From an uncultured Acidobacteriota bacterium (GTDB taxonomy: Bacteria > Acidobacteriota > Blastocatellia > RBC074): DNA of 64,000 nucleotides. Shown here one piece after another: positions 34,294-43,931 of this stretch; the first letter of the stretch is position 1, and every line of letters starts with the position of its first letter. The notes below the pieces were generated by a model. The model was not told where the DNA came from. It was given only the letters and a program-made list of their open reading frames with translations, and made no database searches. The DNA lies in NCBI GenBank assembly GCA_902825875.1, contig CADECP010000026.1, positions 50,018 through 114,017 of the forward strand, given 5' to 3'. The translations under genes and the position numbers were made by a program.

Positions 34294-37200
34294 TTAGCAA
34301 TTCGGCGGAAACACCGGAATCACATAGCTGGGCGCGCCGGTCAGCGTCAGTTTGTGCAGGTTGAAAGCGTGATTAAAGGCTCCGCCCGCTGTAGCTGAAT
34401 TCGTGTTGACGTTGAACTGAGCGCCGAGCATTCCAACGTCGTTGTCCGGCCAAAACTTCATCCAACCGGTTCGGCCTGCGGGAACGGCTTGTTCGAAGCG
34501 CGGCGTAGTTCGCGGGAAATTATTCGTCAGCGAACCGCGCAACTGACATCCGCCGGTGACGCTAAAACTAAAGACGTTTTCAGTGTCGTCGTATAAATTT
34601 CCGAACACCGCCCCCAAACTGGCAGCGCCGGTTCCCAAATTGCCGCCAACCCGGTTCAAGACGATCAAAGTGTCGTTGCCGTTTGAACGCGAACCCAGGC
34701 TGGACAACGCCAACGCGCGCGGCGCCCGGTTGTATTGAATTCCGTCGAATCGCAAGGTTGCCGTCACCGATTGAGGTGTGCATACAAAGTTCGCCCCTGC
34801 CAGAGCCGAAAACGCTTCCGCCGTCAGGCCTCCGGCATGACCGGTCGCGAATTTCGTGTGAGCGTCGCCGATCAAATAATTGAAATTCACCGGACAGCCC
34901 GTCACGCGATCAATCGCCACCGCCACCAGATAACCCGTCACGCCCGGATCGAAATCCGAAGCCAGAAAGCTGGTCGTCTGGTTCGCCGTCAAACAAACGT
35001 TGGCGTCGGCCACAGAACAAGTCGCGCCGTCCACGAAAAACAGATGCACGGTTGCGGCTCGTTGCTGATTGACGTTGGTGATATTGATGCGCGTGTTTTG
35101 CGCGTTGGGCGCGGACGAACTGGACGTGTAAACATTGAAGATCAACACGCTGCCGGGTTTCTGGTCGCTGACTTCGGCAAAATCCGGCAAGATCAAACCT
35201 GGCGCAACAGGATCGCAATTGCCGCCCGAACAATCCAGCACGGTTGTCGAATCGCTGCCGGAATTGTTGGCAATGTTCGTTTCTCCCGGAGTCGAAACCG
35301 TCGCAATGTTGGCAATGCTGTTCGGGCCGATCGGAGTCGTCGCCGTGACGTTTACCGTCAGCGTCAGCACAGGCAAGCTGGCTCCGGCGGCGAGCGGCGC
35401 ATTGTTAGTGCAATTGACATTGCGAGTTCCCTCGCCCGTGCAGTTCCAGCCCGTTCCGGCGAAGGCTTGCAACGTCAATCCGTTCGGCAAAGCGTCGGCG
35501 ACGGTGATAGCTCCGGTCGTGGCGCCAGCTTCGGCGGCGTTGCTGACTGTGATTTGATAGCTGCCGGTCTGGCCTATGACGAAATTTGTTCCGCCGTCGG
35601 ATTTCGTCAGCGAAAGGTCAGGCGCGGCTTGCGCCGGGCTGAGTTCGACGACGTATGCGTTGCGAGCCTGCCCGGAATCCAGCGTGATGTCGTCCAAATC
35701 CACTGTGCCGCTGAAATCTCCGGTCAAATGCATGCGTCCTGTCGCCCGATTTCTCACCAGCCGATAAGGAATGTATTCGACCGGCGCGGCTTCGCTGTAA
35801 GTGGTGTTCTGGCTTTCGCTGCCGCTGCCACTGACTTGTTTGGCCCATTGGAAATTTCCCGCCGCGTCGTATTTGGCTACGAACTGATCCACTCCGCCCG
35901 CGCTGGCGACAATTTGCTGAGTCGCCGGGTTTTCCCTGCCAAAAACAATTTGGTCGGCCAGCGAACCGGCGATGATCGGATTGCCTTCGCCGTCCAATGT
36001 CACGCGCTCGCTGATGACTCCGGCAATGTCTGCGTCGCTGGGATTCTGACTCATCTCTCGCGCCCATTGAGCCACGCCGCCGGAGCTGTATTTGACCAGA
36101 AAGGCGCTCATCAATTCCGAATCGTCGGTCAGCGTGATTCCGTCGAAAGTCGCCTGGCCGTTGAACAGCCCAACGATATAAAACTCGCCGTTGGCGTTGG
36201 CCGCAATGTGAAATCCATCCAGGTATTCTTCGTCGCTGATGGCTTTGGCAAACAGGCATTGCCCGGCGGAGTTGTATTTGGCGACGAAGGTGTCTTCGAA
36301 TTGATCCGGGTTGAAAAGCGTCGTTGGAGGGTTGGTCGGGAAATCCAGATCGTCATCGTAGATGCCTATCAAATAAAGATTTCCTGCGTTGTCCGCGCTC
36401 AGGCCAAAAACAGCATCGTTCCCAACGCCGTCAGCCTGAGAAACCCAAACCGGCGAACCATTGGCCGGATTCAGTCGCGCCACGTAAGCATCCTGTCCGC
36501 CTGCCGCCGTAACCGTCGCGCCCAGGAAATTCACGCCAGTGAATCCGCCCGCCACAAATGGATTGCCCGCCGCGTCCACCACGATGTCGGTGACGCTGTT
36601 GATTCCCGCGTCAAGATCGGACGCCGCTTCGGGATCGTCCGGCGCGCCGCTCATTCCGCCTTTAGCCCAGACCAGATTGCCGCCGGTGTCGTATTTGGCG
36701 ACGAACGGCTCGAAGTTGATGTCAGAATCGCTGTCTCCGAGCGTGGCAACGGTCGTCCCAGCCGCATTTTTGAACAGCAGCGAAGAAACAAAGCTGCCGC
36801 CGACATAAGCGTTGCCCGCGGCGTCAACCGCCAAAGCCGTCGCGCCATCCAGCGCAAGCCCCACCGGAATGATGCCTTGCCCATTTGCCTGACGCGCCCA
36901 TTGACATTGACCAGCCGAATTGAATTTGGCGACGAAAACATCGAAATCCTGCGCGCTGGTCAAAGTCGTAGGCGGCGTCGTGTCGAACGTCACCGAACCT
37001 GTGTAACCACCGGCAATGTACAAATTGCCCGTCGTGTCGTAATCAACTCCGCCGATTTGAGTCGTGCCGTCGCCGCTGATTTGCAAAGCGTTCGCGAAAT
37101 TTGGGACAGTCGCCGTCGGCGAAGCGGGTTGGATTGCCGCCTGCGTTCGTCCGGGCTGCGACGGCGGATTCAACGATGGCCAGGCGGCAATGGCCAGTAA

Positions 37201-38025
37201 AGCGGCGCTGGTCGCCAGCAGAATTGCGCGCCGTCTCCTGCTCAAAGCCAACCAACCGGAGTTGCCACGTTGCGCGCGCAACAGCGTTATCAGCAGGCCA
37301 AGCAAACCAAACAGAATCACCGTCAGCATCAATACGGAAAACCAATCTTGCGCATCCGATGCCGTGCGTTGCGAAGCGACAGCGCGGGCAATGGAACTTC
37401 CAGGCGACAGTTTGTTGTTTACGAATTTCTTGATTGAACCGGCTGTGGCATCGGTCGGTTGTTCGTCCGTGAAGCTACAACCACTCGAATTGGCGCCGCA
37501 ACACATCCTGCCATTGACCTCCCAGCAAGGAGCGCTACCACCTGCCTGCGCCGAACCGATAAGCGCAAAGCAACAAAGCAGAGACATCCATAAAAATTTG
37601 AATCCCTGCCGACGCGGGCTAAAAGCGGCTGCCAATCCGGCAATGGCGAATTTGATCTTTGTCGAATTCAGACAAGCACACAGCGCCATCAATGACCACA
37701 GCCCGCCAAGTAACACGGCCCAGGACATTGCCTTGGCGACCACAGTACGCCGCGCTGAATCAGCGTTTGAGCCGCCATCGCTCGACGATGCGCTGGCCGC
37801 AAACAGCATGTCTCTTTTCACTTGAGCGCGATGAGAACTGGTATTGATTGAGCCTCTAAACCCGTCTGAGCATCCTTCTCCCGGATTAGGGCAACTGCGA
37901 GCGCCGCTGCCACCTCCGTAAACAGTCTTGACCGGGACCAAGAACGCTGCCGACATCGCCAGCAACGCGCACACGTAAATCAAACTCCCTTTTGAGAGGG
38001 AAATTATCAAAAGCCTTTTTTTCAT
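34294..38025 (-). CDS. Giant membrane-anchored SBBP-repeat/DUF11 protein
   Basis: A 1243-residue protein with a strong AGGAGG site. Residues 1-290 are membrane-associated, with hydrophobic segments at about 13-32, 98-118, 145-160, 229-249 and 267-284 and two Cys-rich loops (SCPNPGEGC and CWEVNGRMCCG). Residues about 310-850 are a series of SBBP-like beta-propeller units, recognised by recurring AGNLYIAG, VFVAKFNSAGQCQWA and DAYVARLN phrases. Residues about 855-980 form a DUF11 domain (TKSDGGTNFVIGQTGSYQI). The last 260 residues are an uncharacterised beta region ending in Cys. It is probably a surface structural or adhesive protein. The membrane-rich start is unusual for this architecture. 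Confidence 0.82.
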   Translation of the reverse strand: MKKRLLIISLSKGSLIYVCALLAMSAAFLVPVKTVYGGGSGARSCPNPGEGCSDGFRGSINTSSHRAQVKRDMLFAASASSSDGGSNADSARRTVVAKAMSWAVLLGGLWSLMALCACLNSTKIKFAIAGLAAAFSPRRQGFKFLWMSLLCCFALIGSAQAGGSAPCWEVNGRMCCGANSSGCSFTDEQPTDATAGSIKKFVNNKLSPGSSIARAVASQRTASDAQDWFSVLMLTVILFGLLGLLITLLRAQRGNSGWLALSRRRRAILLATSAALLAIAAWPSLNPPSQPGRTQAAIQPASPTATVPNFANALQISGDGTTQIGGVDYDTTGNLYIAGGYTGSVTFDTTPPTTLTSAQDFDVFVAKFNSAGQCQWARQANGQGIIPVGLALDGATALAVDAAGNAYVGGSFVSSLLFKNAAGTTVATLGDSDSDINFEPFVAKYDTGGNLVWAKGGMSGAPDDPEAASDLDAGINSVTDIVVDAAGNPFVAGGFTGVNFLGATVTAAGGQDAYVARLNPANGSPVWVSQADGVGNDAVFGLSADNAGNLYLIGIYDDDLDFPTNPPTTLFNPDQFEDTFVAKYNSAGQCLFAKAISDEEYLDGFHIAANANGEFYIVGLFNGQATFDGITLTDDSELMSAFLVKYSSGGVAQWAREMSQNPSDADIAGVISERVTLDGEGNPIIAGSLADQIVFGRENPATQQIVASAGGVDQFVAKYDAAGNFQWAKQVSGSGSESQNTTYSEAAPVEYIPYRLVRNRATGRMHLTGDFSGTVDLDDITLDSGQARNAYVVELSPAQAAPDLSLTKSDGGTNFVIGQTGSYQITVSNAAEAGATTGAITVADALPNGLTLQAFAGTGWNCTGEGTRNVNCTNNAPLAAGASLPVLTLTVNVTATTPIGPNSIANIATVSTPGETNIANNSGSDSTTVLDCSGGNCDPVAPGLILPDFAEVSDQKPGSVLIFNVYTSSSSAPNAQNTRINITNVNQQRAATVHLFFVDGATCSVADANVCLTANQTTSFLASDFDPGVTGYLVAVAIDRVTGCPVNFNYLIGDAHTKFATGHAGGLTAEAFSALAGANFVCTPQSVTATLRFDGIQYNRAPRALALSSLGSRSNGNDTLIVLNRVGGNLGTGAASLGAVFGNLYDDTENVFSFSVTGGCQLRGSLTNNFPRTTPRFEQAVPAGRTGWMKFWPDNDVGMLGAQFNVNTNSATAGGAFNHAFNLHKLTLTGAPSYVIPVFPPNC

Positions 38026-38053
38026 GGTTGATTCCTCCTGAATTACGGGATTG

Positions 38054-39868
38054 TTAAAACCTTGCGCCGGTCGGTTCCAGCGAGATCGGAAACAATTGCC
38101 TGCGCCGTTTCCAGGCCGCCAACAAAAGCGTGGCTACCGACAGCGCCAACAACCCAACCGTCAGCAGCGCGCAAAACTTCGGGAAAAGATCGGGATGTCG
38201 AACGTAAAAGCTGAGCGTGGACGAAAGCTGCGCCTGGCCGCTGAGCGTTTGCGCCGACCACCATGGAGTTTCGGCGGTGACGCGCCCCAGCGGATCAATC
38301 ATCGTGGTTTGTCCGGTATTGGCCGCGCAAACCACCGAACGGCGCAACTCAATCGCCCGCATTTGCAGAAAAGCGGCGATTTGATGTTGGCCGTGCGATT
38401 GCGAAAACCAGCCGATGTTGGTCATCAGGGCGATCATTTCTCCGCCCTGCCTCGCCAAACCGGCCAAATGCGCCGGAAAAAATTGTTCGTAACAGATGGC
38501 CGCCGCGACCGTGACCGTACGACCCGTTCGAGTGGTGAATGTAAAAAGGTTCGATTCGACGCCGGGATCAATGTTGTTGCCAACGCCGAAATCCAGCGCC
38601 AAACCCGCCAGCGCAGGAAATTTCTCAGCCAGCGGAACCTGTTCGACAAACGGCATCAGCTTTTGTTTGTGATAAGGAGCCGAGAGCGTGGCGGCTTCCT
38701 GAAGCTTCGGTTTCGGCGCGCCGCCTTCAATCGAATGATTTCCCGAATTCGATTTTTTCCGCCTGAAAGCGGAGCTTTGAATGTCTTTTCGCGGCGTGAA
38801 CAAAAAGGCGGCGTTGAACAATTCATAATCCCGATTCTGAAACTTCAACAGCGCCGAACGTTCGGCAGGGTCGGGATAAGAGCGCAAATTCAACGCGCCG
38901 GACAGCAGCGGGGTTTGCCAGCGCGAAACATGATCGCCAACCAACATTCGCGTTTGTTCGTCTTGCGGCAGAACAAACGGAATCGCAGTTTCGGGCCAGA
39001 CAATCAGATCAAAAGAATTCGGCTGAGCGCGCAACGCCTGATTGGTCAGCGTCAGACTGCGACGCAATTCCGCCGCGCGAGTTTCCAGGCTGGTTTTCAA
39101 CCACGGATTGACGTTCGGCTGAGTCAGCAAAATCGAGAGTTCGTTTTTTTCCGCGCGCGAATGCTCGATCCATCGAAAAGCCGTGTAACCAAGCGGCAGA
39201 CCGAGCATCAGCGCAACGATCAGCGCCAGTCGGCGGAAAATTGCGGATTGCGGATTGCGGATTGCGGATTTCCAACTGACGTTGTCCTCGCACAGCGCAA
39301 CGTCGTTCGGAAATTGTCCTTTTCCGCAATCCGCAATCCGCAACCGCCAGCGTTGGGCGCAATCAACAATCAACACGTTGAACAAAACTATCCAAAACGT
39401 GACGCCCCACACGCCTGTCAGGTCTACGAACTGAATCAACCACCACAAACGCGATTGTGGCAATCCCAGCGACAACCAGCCGATGGCTCCCGGAGTTTGG
39501 TGATAAAGCCATTCACAAGCTGTCCAAATCACCGGCAACGACCACAACGCCGCGCGCCAGCCCAGACTCCGGCGCAAAAAATGGAATGCGGCCATCGGCA
39601 CGGTGTAAACAAATGCGCCGACAAAAAACAGCAACACTCCGCCCGCCGCCGTCGCCCACAACAACCACGACATGACCAACGCCCAACCGATGAACACAGT
39701 CAGGTAACTTCGCCATATCACCCCGCCAAACGCAGTCACGTCGCGCAACGCCAACAGCAGCGGAACCATCCACACCCATTCCAGAAATTCCAGGTACAGC
39801 GAAGGGAACATTGGATGCGCCAGCGCGAAGAGCAACGCGCTGAGCAAATAAGGAGAAAATCGTTTCAT
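38054..39868 (-). CDS. lnt: Apolipoprotein N-acyltransferase
   Basis: From the ATG giving MKRFSPYLLSALLFALAHP, the enzyme has 604 residues. It adds the third acyl chain to lipoproteins in the inner membrane, which fits the lipoprotein serpin here. Six or so N-terminal membrane segments precede a carbon-nitrogen hydrolase domain with catalytic Glu (VWPETAIPF), Lys in QKLMPFVEQVPL and Cys in AICYEQFFP. One last membrane segment lies near the C terminus. Residues about 175-210 (IADCGKGQ... and AIRNPQSAIF) are coded by ATTGCGG-type repeats in inverted arrangement, an insertion in a loop before a membrane segment. The length is above the usual 510 or so. Confidence 0.93.
   Translation of the reverse strand: MKRFSPYLLSALLFALAHPMFPSLYLEFLEWVWMVPLLLALRDVTAFGGVIWRSYLTVFIGWALVMSWLLWATAAGGVLLFFVGAFVYTVPMAAFHFLRRSLGWRAALWSLPVIWTACEWLYHQTPGAIGWLSLGLPQSRLWWLIQFVDLTGVWGVTFWIVLFNVLIVDCAQRWRLRIADCGKGQFPNDVALCEDNVSWKSAIRNPQSAIFRRLALIVALMLGLPLGYTAFRWIEHSRAEKNELSILLTQPNVNPWLKTSLETRAAELRRSLTLTNQALRAQPNSFDLIVWPETAIPFVLPQDEQTRMLVGDHVSRWQTPLLSGALNLRSYPDPAERSALLKFQNRDYELFNAAFLFTPRKDIQSSAFRRKKSNSGNHSIEGGAPKPKLQEAATLSAPYHKQKLMPFVEQVPLAEKFPALAGLALDFGVGNNIDPGVESNLFTFTTRTGRTVTVAAAICYEQFFPAHLAGLARQGGEMIALMTNIGWFSQSHGQHQIAAFLQMRAIELRRSVVCAANTGQTTMIDPLGRVTAETPWWSAQTLSGQAQLSSTLSFYVRHPDLFPKFCALLTVGLLALSVATLLLAAWKRRRQLFPISLEPTGARF
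39238..39345. repeat. ATTGCGG repeat arms inserted in lnt
   Basis: Four copies of the 7-base unit ATTGCGG (39238-39271) face inverted copies TCCGCAA (39322-39345) across 50 bases. All are read through as codons of lnt. A related array occurs in the CHAT gene at 42489-42521. Confidence 0.85.
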
Positions 39869-39968
39869 TGCATTGCCGCCTTTCAGCACAAAGTGACGGC
39901 AAAGCAAAAACGTATCGCATCAATGGATGATTTTTTTGACAAGGTGTGCGGAAGTTTCAGAAACGGTT

Positions 39969-39977
39969 TGTTATAGT
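39969..39977 (+). promoter_or_regulatory. Extended -10 element upstream of the CHAT operon
   Basis: TGTTATAGT fits TG-n-TATAGT, about 70 bases before the CHAT start. A TTGACA at about 39938 is too far to pair with it. Confidence 0.45.
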
Positions 39978-40047
39978 GCGCCATCTTCAAAGGGCTGAAC
40001 TTCATTATGCTGTTCCGAAAACTGAACTGAACCGGCTGTCTAACAAA

Positions 40048-43000
40048 ATGGTCAATGCGAATCGCCTCAATCAATTTTTGCTGTTGGTTTTTCCGGCTGT
40101 TGTTTTGACGCTGGCAATCAATGCAATCAACCCTGTCGGCGCTGACTCCAGGGAATTGTCAGCGCAAACCACCGAACTAAAATTGGGTCAAAAACATCAG
40201 CGCGAAATCATCGGCCACCGAGTTGATGAATTCTTCGTGACTCTGCGCTCCGGCTATTTTTGCCAGATCACGCTTGAGCGTCCGAGGCTGGGTTTGTTTT
40301 CGGTCAATGTTTACAGGCCGGATAATCAACCGCTGCGCCGGGCAATCACACAATCGCCGAGTCGAATGGAGCGGATTTCCTTCATCGCCAATGCCCTGGG
40401 ACGTTACCGCTTGGAGATAAGCCGCGCCGCCAGCGCAACGTTAAACAGAAGAAAGTACCAAATTGAATTAACGACACTGCGAGCAATCCAACCGGCGGAC
40501 GCGGAGTTGATCGCTTTGGAAGAAGCCCTGTCCGACGCCGAGCGATTGCGACAAGAAAAAACCACGCCGTCCTATCAGCAAGCCATCGCTCAACTTCAAA
40601 CCACACGCGAAAAGTTCAAATCCGTGATAACCGCCGCGCATGAAATAAACATTCATTACGGCTTGGGAATAAATCGGCGTTTGCTGAACTTGCCGGAATC
40701 GCGCGCCAATTTCGAAACAGCTCTGTGGTTGGCGCGCCAGGCCGGCGATCAATTCAATGCCGCAGCCATGCTTTTTCATCTGGCGGAATCAAGTCAGGGG
40801 GCGGAACGACTGGCGTTTTACAAAGAAGCGTTGGAGCAGGCTCTGGCAAGCGACAATCTGGTGACGGCTTCCTTCACGCTGATTAACTGGGGCGTGACGC
40901 TGGAACAGCAGGACGAATACCAACAGGCCATAGCCAATTATGAACAAGCGGCGACACTTTTCCGCGAATATCACGATTGGGGCGGCGTGATGACCGCCCA
41001 TGCCAATAAAGCAATTGTTTGGCAGAAACTGGGCGACGTTACATCTGCTCTGAACGCTTATTTCCAAACGCTGGAAATTGCCCGGCAAGTTAATTTCACT
41101 CCCAGCCAAATCAGTTCTTCCATCGGAATCGCTTTTCTTTATTACTCGTTGGGAGAGATGAAAACGGCGCGTGAATACTACGATCAGGCCAATCAGTTGA
41201 GCGTCGCGGACAACAACCGTAAACAACAGGCAATCGCTTTGACCGGATTGGGAGCGACGGCGGCGGCTTTGGGCGAACGCGAACAGGCGCGAAAGTTTTA
41301 CGATCAAGCCTTGTTGTTGCAACGCGCGCTCAATGACCGGCGCAACGAAGGCGTAACGCTAGGCGCGTTGAGCCTGCTGGATTTTGCCGAGGGGCGTTTG
41401 ACCGAAGCGCGCGCGAATTTGATGGCCGGGTTGAAACTTGTCAGCGCGGCGCAAGACCGATTGTTTGAAGCGGCTGGATTGGCCAAACTCGGCAGCGTTG
41501 ACGCGGCTTTGGGCGATTGGAAATCGGCGGGAGAAAATTTCCGTGCGGCGCTTGCGCTCAGCCGGCGCATTCACGATTTGCGCGGACAAGCCGAAGCTCG
41601 TTACGGTTTGGCGCGAGTCGAACAGCAAGCCGGAAATCTGGCCGCCGCTCGCCATCAAATCGAAACGGCGCTCAATTTGATTGAAACTCAACGCGCGCGC
41701 ATTCCCAGCCACACGCTGCGTTCGGCGTATTTCGCTTCGTTGCAAAATTACCGCGAACTACAAATCGAATTGTTGATGGCCGAACATCGCCAAAGGCCGA
41801 CGGCGAATTTTGCCGCGCTCGGCCTGCAAGCCAGCGAACGCGCTCGCGCTCGCAGCTTGACCGAAATGCTGGCCGAAGCTCGCGTGGATTTGCGCGAAGG
41901 CGTCGAACCAGCGTTGCTTCAACGCGAACGCGAATTGCAGCAATTGTTGAACGCCGCCAGCGACCGGCAATTCAAATTGCTCAGCCGTTTGCATTTGAAA
42001 TCGCAAGCCGACGAAGCTCAGCGACGAATTGATCGTTTGACGGTTGAACTCAACGAAACTCAATCGCGCATTCGCGCAGCCAGCCCGCGCTTTGCCGCGT
42101 TGACCGCGCCGCCCTTGCTGGGTTTGAAAGACATTCAGCAACAACTTGATGATCAAACAACTTTGCTGGAATTTTCGCTCGGCGAACCGCGCAGCTATTT
42201 GTGGGCGGTGAGCAAAGATTCGTTCGCCAGTTACGAACTGCCGCCGCGCAATCAAATCGAAACGCAGGCCGCGTTGGTTCGTTCGCTGTTGACGGCCCGC
42301 CAACCGGTCGCTGGCGAAACGGAAACGCAACGCGCTCGGCGAATTTCCGATGCCGACGCGCGTTTTCCCGCCGAAGCCGCCAAGCTGAGCCGTATGCTGA
42401 TCGCGCCCGCCGCCGACAAATTGAACAAACCGCGATTGGCCATCGTCGCCGACGGAGCTTTGCAATACGTGCCGTTCGCCGCTTTGCCGGATTGCGGATT
42501 GCGGATTGGGGATTGCGGATCGAAAAAGCCGATGATTACAGACCACGAAATTATCTATCTGCCGTCGGTTTCGGCTTTGGCGACTTTGCGACGCGAAGTT
42601 GTTGTGCGCGAAAAAGCTCCAAAAACTTTGGCAGTGTTTGCCGATCCGGTGTTTGAACGCGACGACCCGCGATTGGCCAGGCAGCGCAAATCGCCGACAG
42701 CGACGGTTCAACGCGACGACAATTTCAACCAGCCGTTTTCGCGGCTGTTGTATTCGCGCCGCGAAGCCAACCGAATTTTGTCTTTTGTGACTGACGGCAA
42801 TCAGCGATTTTCGGCGATGGATTTTTCGGCAAACCGTGCGGCAGCTTTCGATTCGCAACTCAGCCAATATCGTTTGCTGCATTTCGCCACTCACGGAGTG
42901 TTGAACGAATTGAACCCTGAATTGTCCGGCGTCGCGCTTTCGTTACTGGACGAAAAAGGCCAATCGCAAGACGGATTTTTGCGCCTGCACGAAATTTACA

Positions 43001-43317
43001 ACCTGAAGCTGAACGCCGAACTTGTCAGTTTGAGCGCCTGCCAGACCGGTTTGGGAAAAGACATTCGCGGCGAAGGTCTGATCGGATTGACGCGAGGGTT
43101 TATGTTCGCCGGATCGCCGCGCATCGCTGCCAGTTTGTGGAAAGTTCAGGACGACGCGACGGCGGAGTTGATGGCGGAGTTTTATCGCGGCCTGCTCAGC
43201 GAAGGAAAACGTCCGGCAGAAGCTTTGCGCGCGGCCCAACTGGCGATGCTGAAAAAAACGAATTGGCGCGAACCCTTTTTCTGGGCGGCTTTCGTGCTGC
43301 AAGGCGAATGGCGATAA
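40048..43317 (+). CDS. Exported TPR-CHAT protease-like protein
   Basis: The start at 40048 gives a signal peptide (NRLNQFLLLVFPAVVLTLAIN). The mature protein (1089 residues in all) has a beta-rich N-terminal domain (about 40-150), then about ten tetratricopeptide repeats (roughly 210-560) with clear units such as YQQAIANYEQAATLFREY, a coiled coil (about 600-690) and a C-terminal CHAT caspase-like domain. The catalytic dyad is His949 in HFATHG and Cys998 in SLSACQTGLG. A Pro-rich and repeat-coded insert lies at about 815-825. It is followed at seven bases by a sigma factor gene and then an anti-sigma-like gene. It is probably a periplasmic or surface protease or sensor. Confidence 0.9.
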   Translation: MVNANRLNQFLLLVFPAVVLTLAINAINPVGADSRELSAQTTELKLGQKHQREIIGHRVDEFFVTLRSGYFCQITLERPRLGLFSVNVYRPDNQPLRRAITQSPSRMERISFIANALGRYRLEISRAASATLNRRKYQIELTTLRAIQPADAELIALEEALSDAERLRQEKTTPSYQQAIAQLQTTREKFKSVITAAHEINIHYGLGINRRLLNLPESRANFETALWLARQAGDQFNAAAMLFHLAESSQGAERLAFYKEALEQALASDNLVTASFTLINWGVTLEQQDEYQQAIANYEQAATLFREYHDWGGVMTAHANKAIVWQKLGDVTSALNAYFQTLEIARQVNFTPSQISSSIGIAFLYYSLGEMKTAREYYDQANQLSVADNNRKQQAIALTGLGATAAALGEREQARKFYDQALLLQRALNDRRNEGVTLGALSLLDFAEGRLTEARANLMAGLKLVSAAQDRLFEAAGLAKLGSVDAALGDWKSAGENFRAALALSRRIHDLRGQAEARYGLARVEQQAGNLAAARHQIETALNLIETQRARIPSHTLRSAYFASLQNYRELQIELLMAEHRQRPTANFAALGLQASERARARSLTEMLAEARVDLREGVEPALLQRERELQQLLNAASDRQFKLLSRLHLKSQADEAQRRIDRLTVELNETQSRIRAASPRFAALTAPPLLGLKDIQQQLDDQTTLLEFSLGEPRSYLWAVSKDSFASYELPPRNQIETQAALVRSLLTARQPVAGETETQRARRISDADARFPAEAAKLSRMLIAPAADKLNKPRLAIVADGALQYVPFAALPDCGLRIGDCGSKKPMITDHEIIYLPSVSALATLRREVVVREKAPKTLAVFADPVFERDDPRLARQRKSPTATVQRDDNFNQPFSRLLYSRREANRILSFVTDGNQRFSAMDFSANRAAAFDSQLSQYRLLHFATHGVLNELNPELSGVALSLLDEKGQSQDGFLRLHEIYNLKLNAELVSLSACQTGLGKDIRGEGLIGLTRGFMFAGSPRIAASLWKVQDDATAELMAEFYRGLLSEGKRPAEALRAAQLAMLKKTNWREPFFWAAFVLQGEWR
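42489..42521 (+). repeat. ATTGCGG repeat inside the CHAT gene
   Basis: The array GATTGCGGATTGCGGATTGG and one further unit codes PDCGLRIGDCG within the CHAT region, just before the strand preceding the catalytic His. The unit is the same as in lnt. Confidence 0.8.
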
Positions 43318-43324
43318 ACCAGCG

Positions 43325-43915
43325 ATGAAAGATCAACCGACAAATTTCGACCGCTTGTTGGCCTGGCTGACTCCCGACAGCGAACAAGCCGCCGAAAGTT
43401 ATCAGTTGATTCGTCGCCGATTGATCCGTTTTTTTGAAAGCCAGGCCTGTCCGCTGTCCGAAGATTGCGCCGACGACACTATTCATCGCGTGGCGGCCAG
43501 GCTGGGCGAAGGCGTGAAGATCGAAGCCGGCGATCCTTATGCTTACTTTCGCGGCGTGGCTCGCAACGTGCTGCACGAACAATGGCGCAGGCAACAACGC
43601 TCCGCTTCGCTGGATGAATTGCCGACGCGCGCGACTCCAAGCCTTGATCCGGCGGAAGCCGAACGCCGCCGCGAAGAAAGCGACAACCATGAACAACGAC
43701 TGCGATGTTTGGAAAAATGCCTTGGCAAATTGCCGGGCGAAGCTCGGCAGTTGTTTTTGGATTATCACCAACAACAAACGGCGAAAATTGACCAACGCGC
43801 CAAACTGGCCGAACAGTTGGGAATTGACATCACTGCGTTACGAAACCGCGTCACGCGATTGAGAAAACGATTGGAACAATGCCTGCTGGATTGCGTCGGC
43901 GGCGATACGAATTGA
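43325..43915 (+). CDS. Sigma-70 family (ECF-like) RNA polymerase sigma factor
   Basis: A 196-residue factor with region 2 (IRRRLIRFFESQACPLSEDC through YAYFRGVARNVLHEQWR) and region 4 (about 130-190, with LPGEARQLFLDYH and an ITALRNRVTRLRKRLEQCL recognition helix). It lacks region 1 and 3, as in ECF factors. It is co-transcribed with the CHAT gene seven bases upstream and with the membrane protein 17 bases downstream. The regulon is unknown, but autoregulation of the operon is likely by analogy with other ECF systems. Confidence 0.88.
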   Translation: MKDQPTNFDRLLAWLTPDSEQAAESYQLIRRRLIRFFESQACPLSEDCADDTIHRVAARLGEGVKIEAGDPYAYFRGVARNVLHEQWRRQQRSASLDELPTRATPSLDPAEAERRREESDNHEQRLRCLEKCLGKLPGEARQLFLDYHQQQTAKIDQRAKLAEQLGIDITALRNRVTRLRKRLEQCLLDCVGGDTN

Positions 43916-43931
43916 GGTTTTCGACACTGAT

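Noticed and set aside
34735..37200. Plus-strand open frame of about 820 codons
   Set aside because: It is antisense to the SBBP/DUF11 gene, which has clear repeats. The plus translation is Arg/His-rich with no domain, as expected for a shadow.
38051..39976. Plus-strand open frame of about 640 codons
   Set aside because: It is antisense to lnt, whose catalytic residues and membrane spans are intact.
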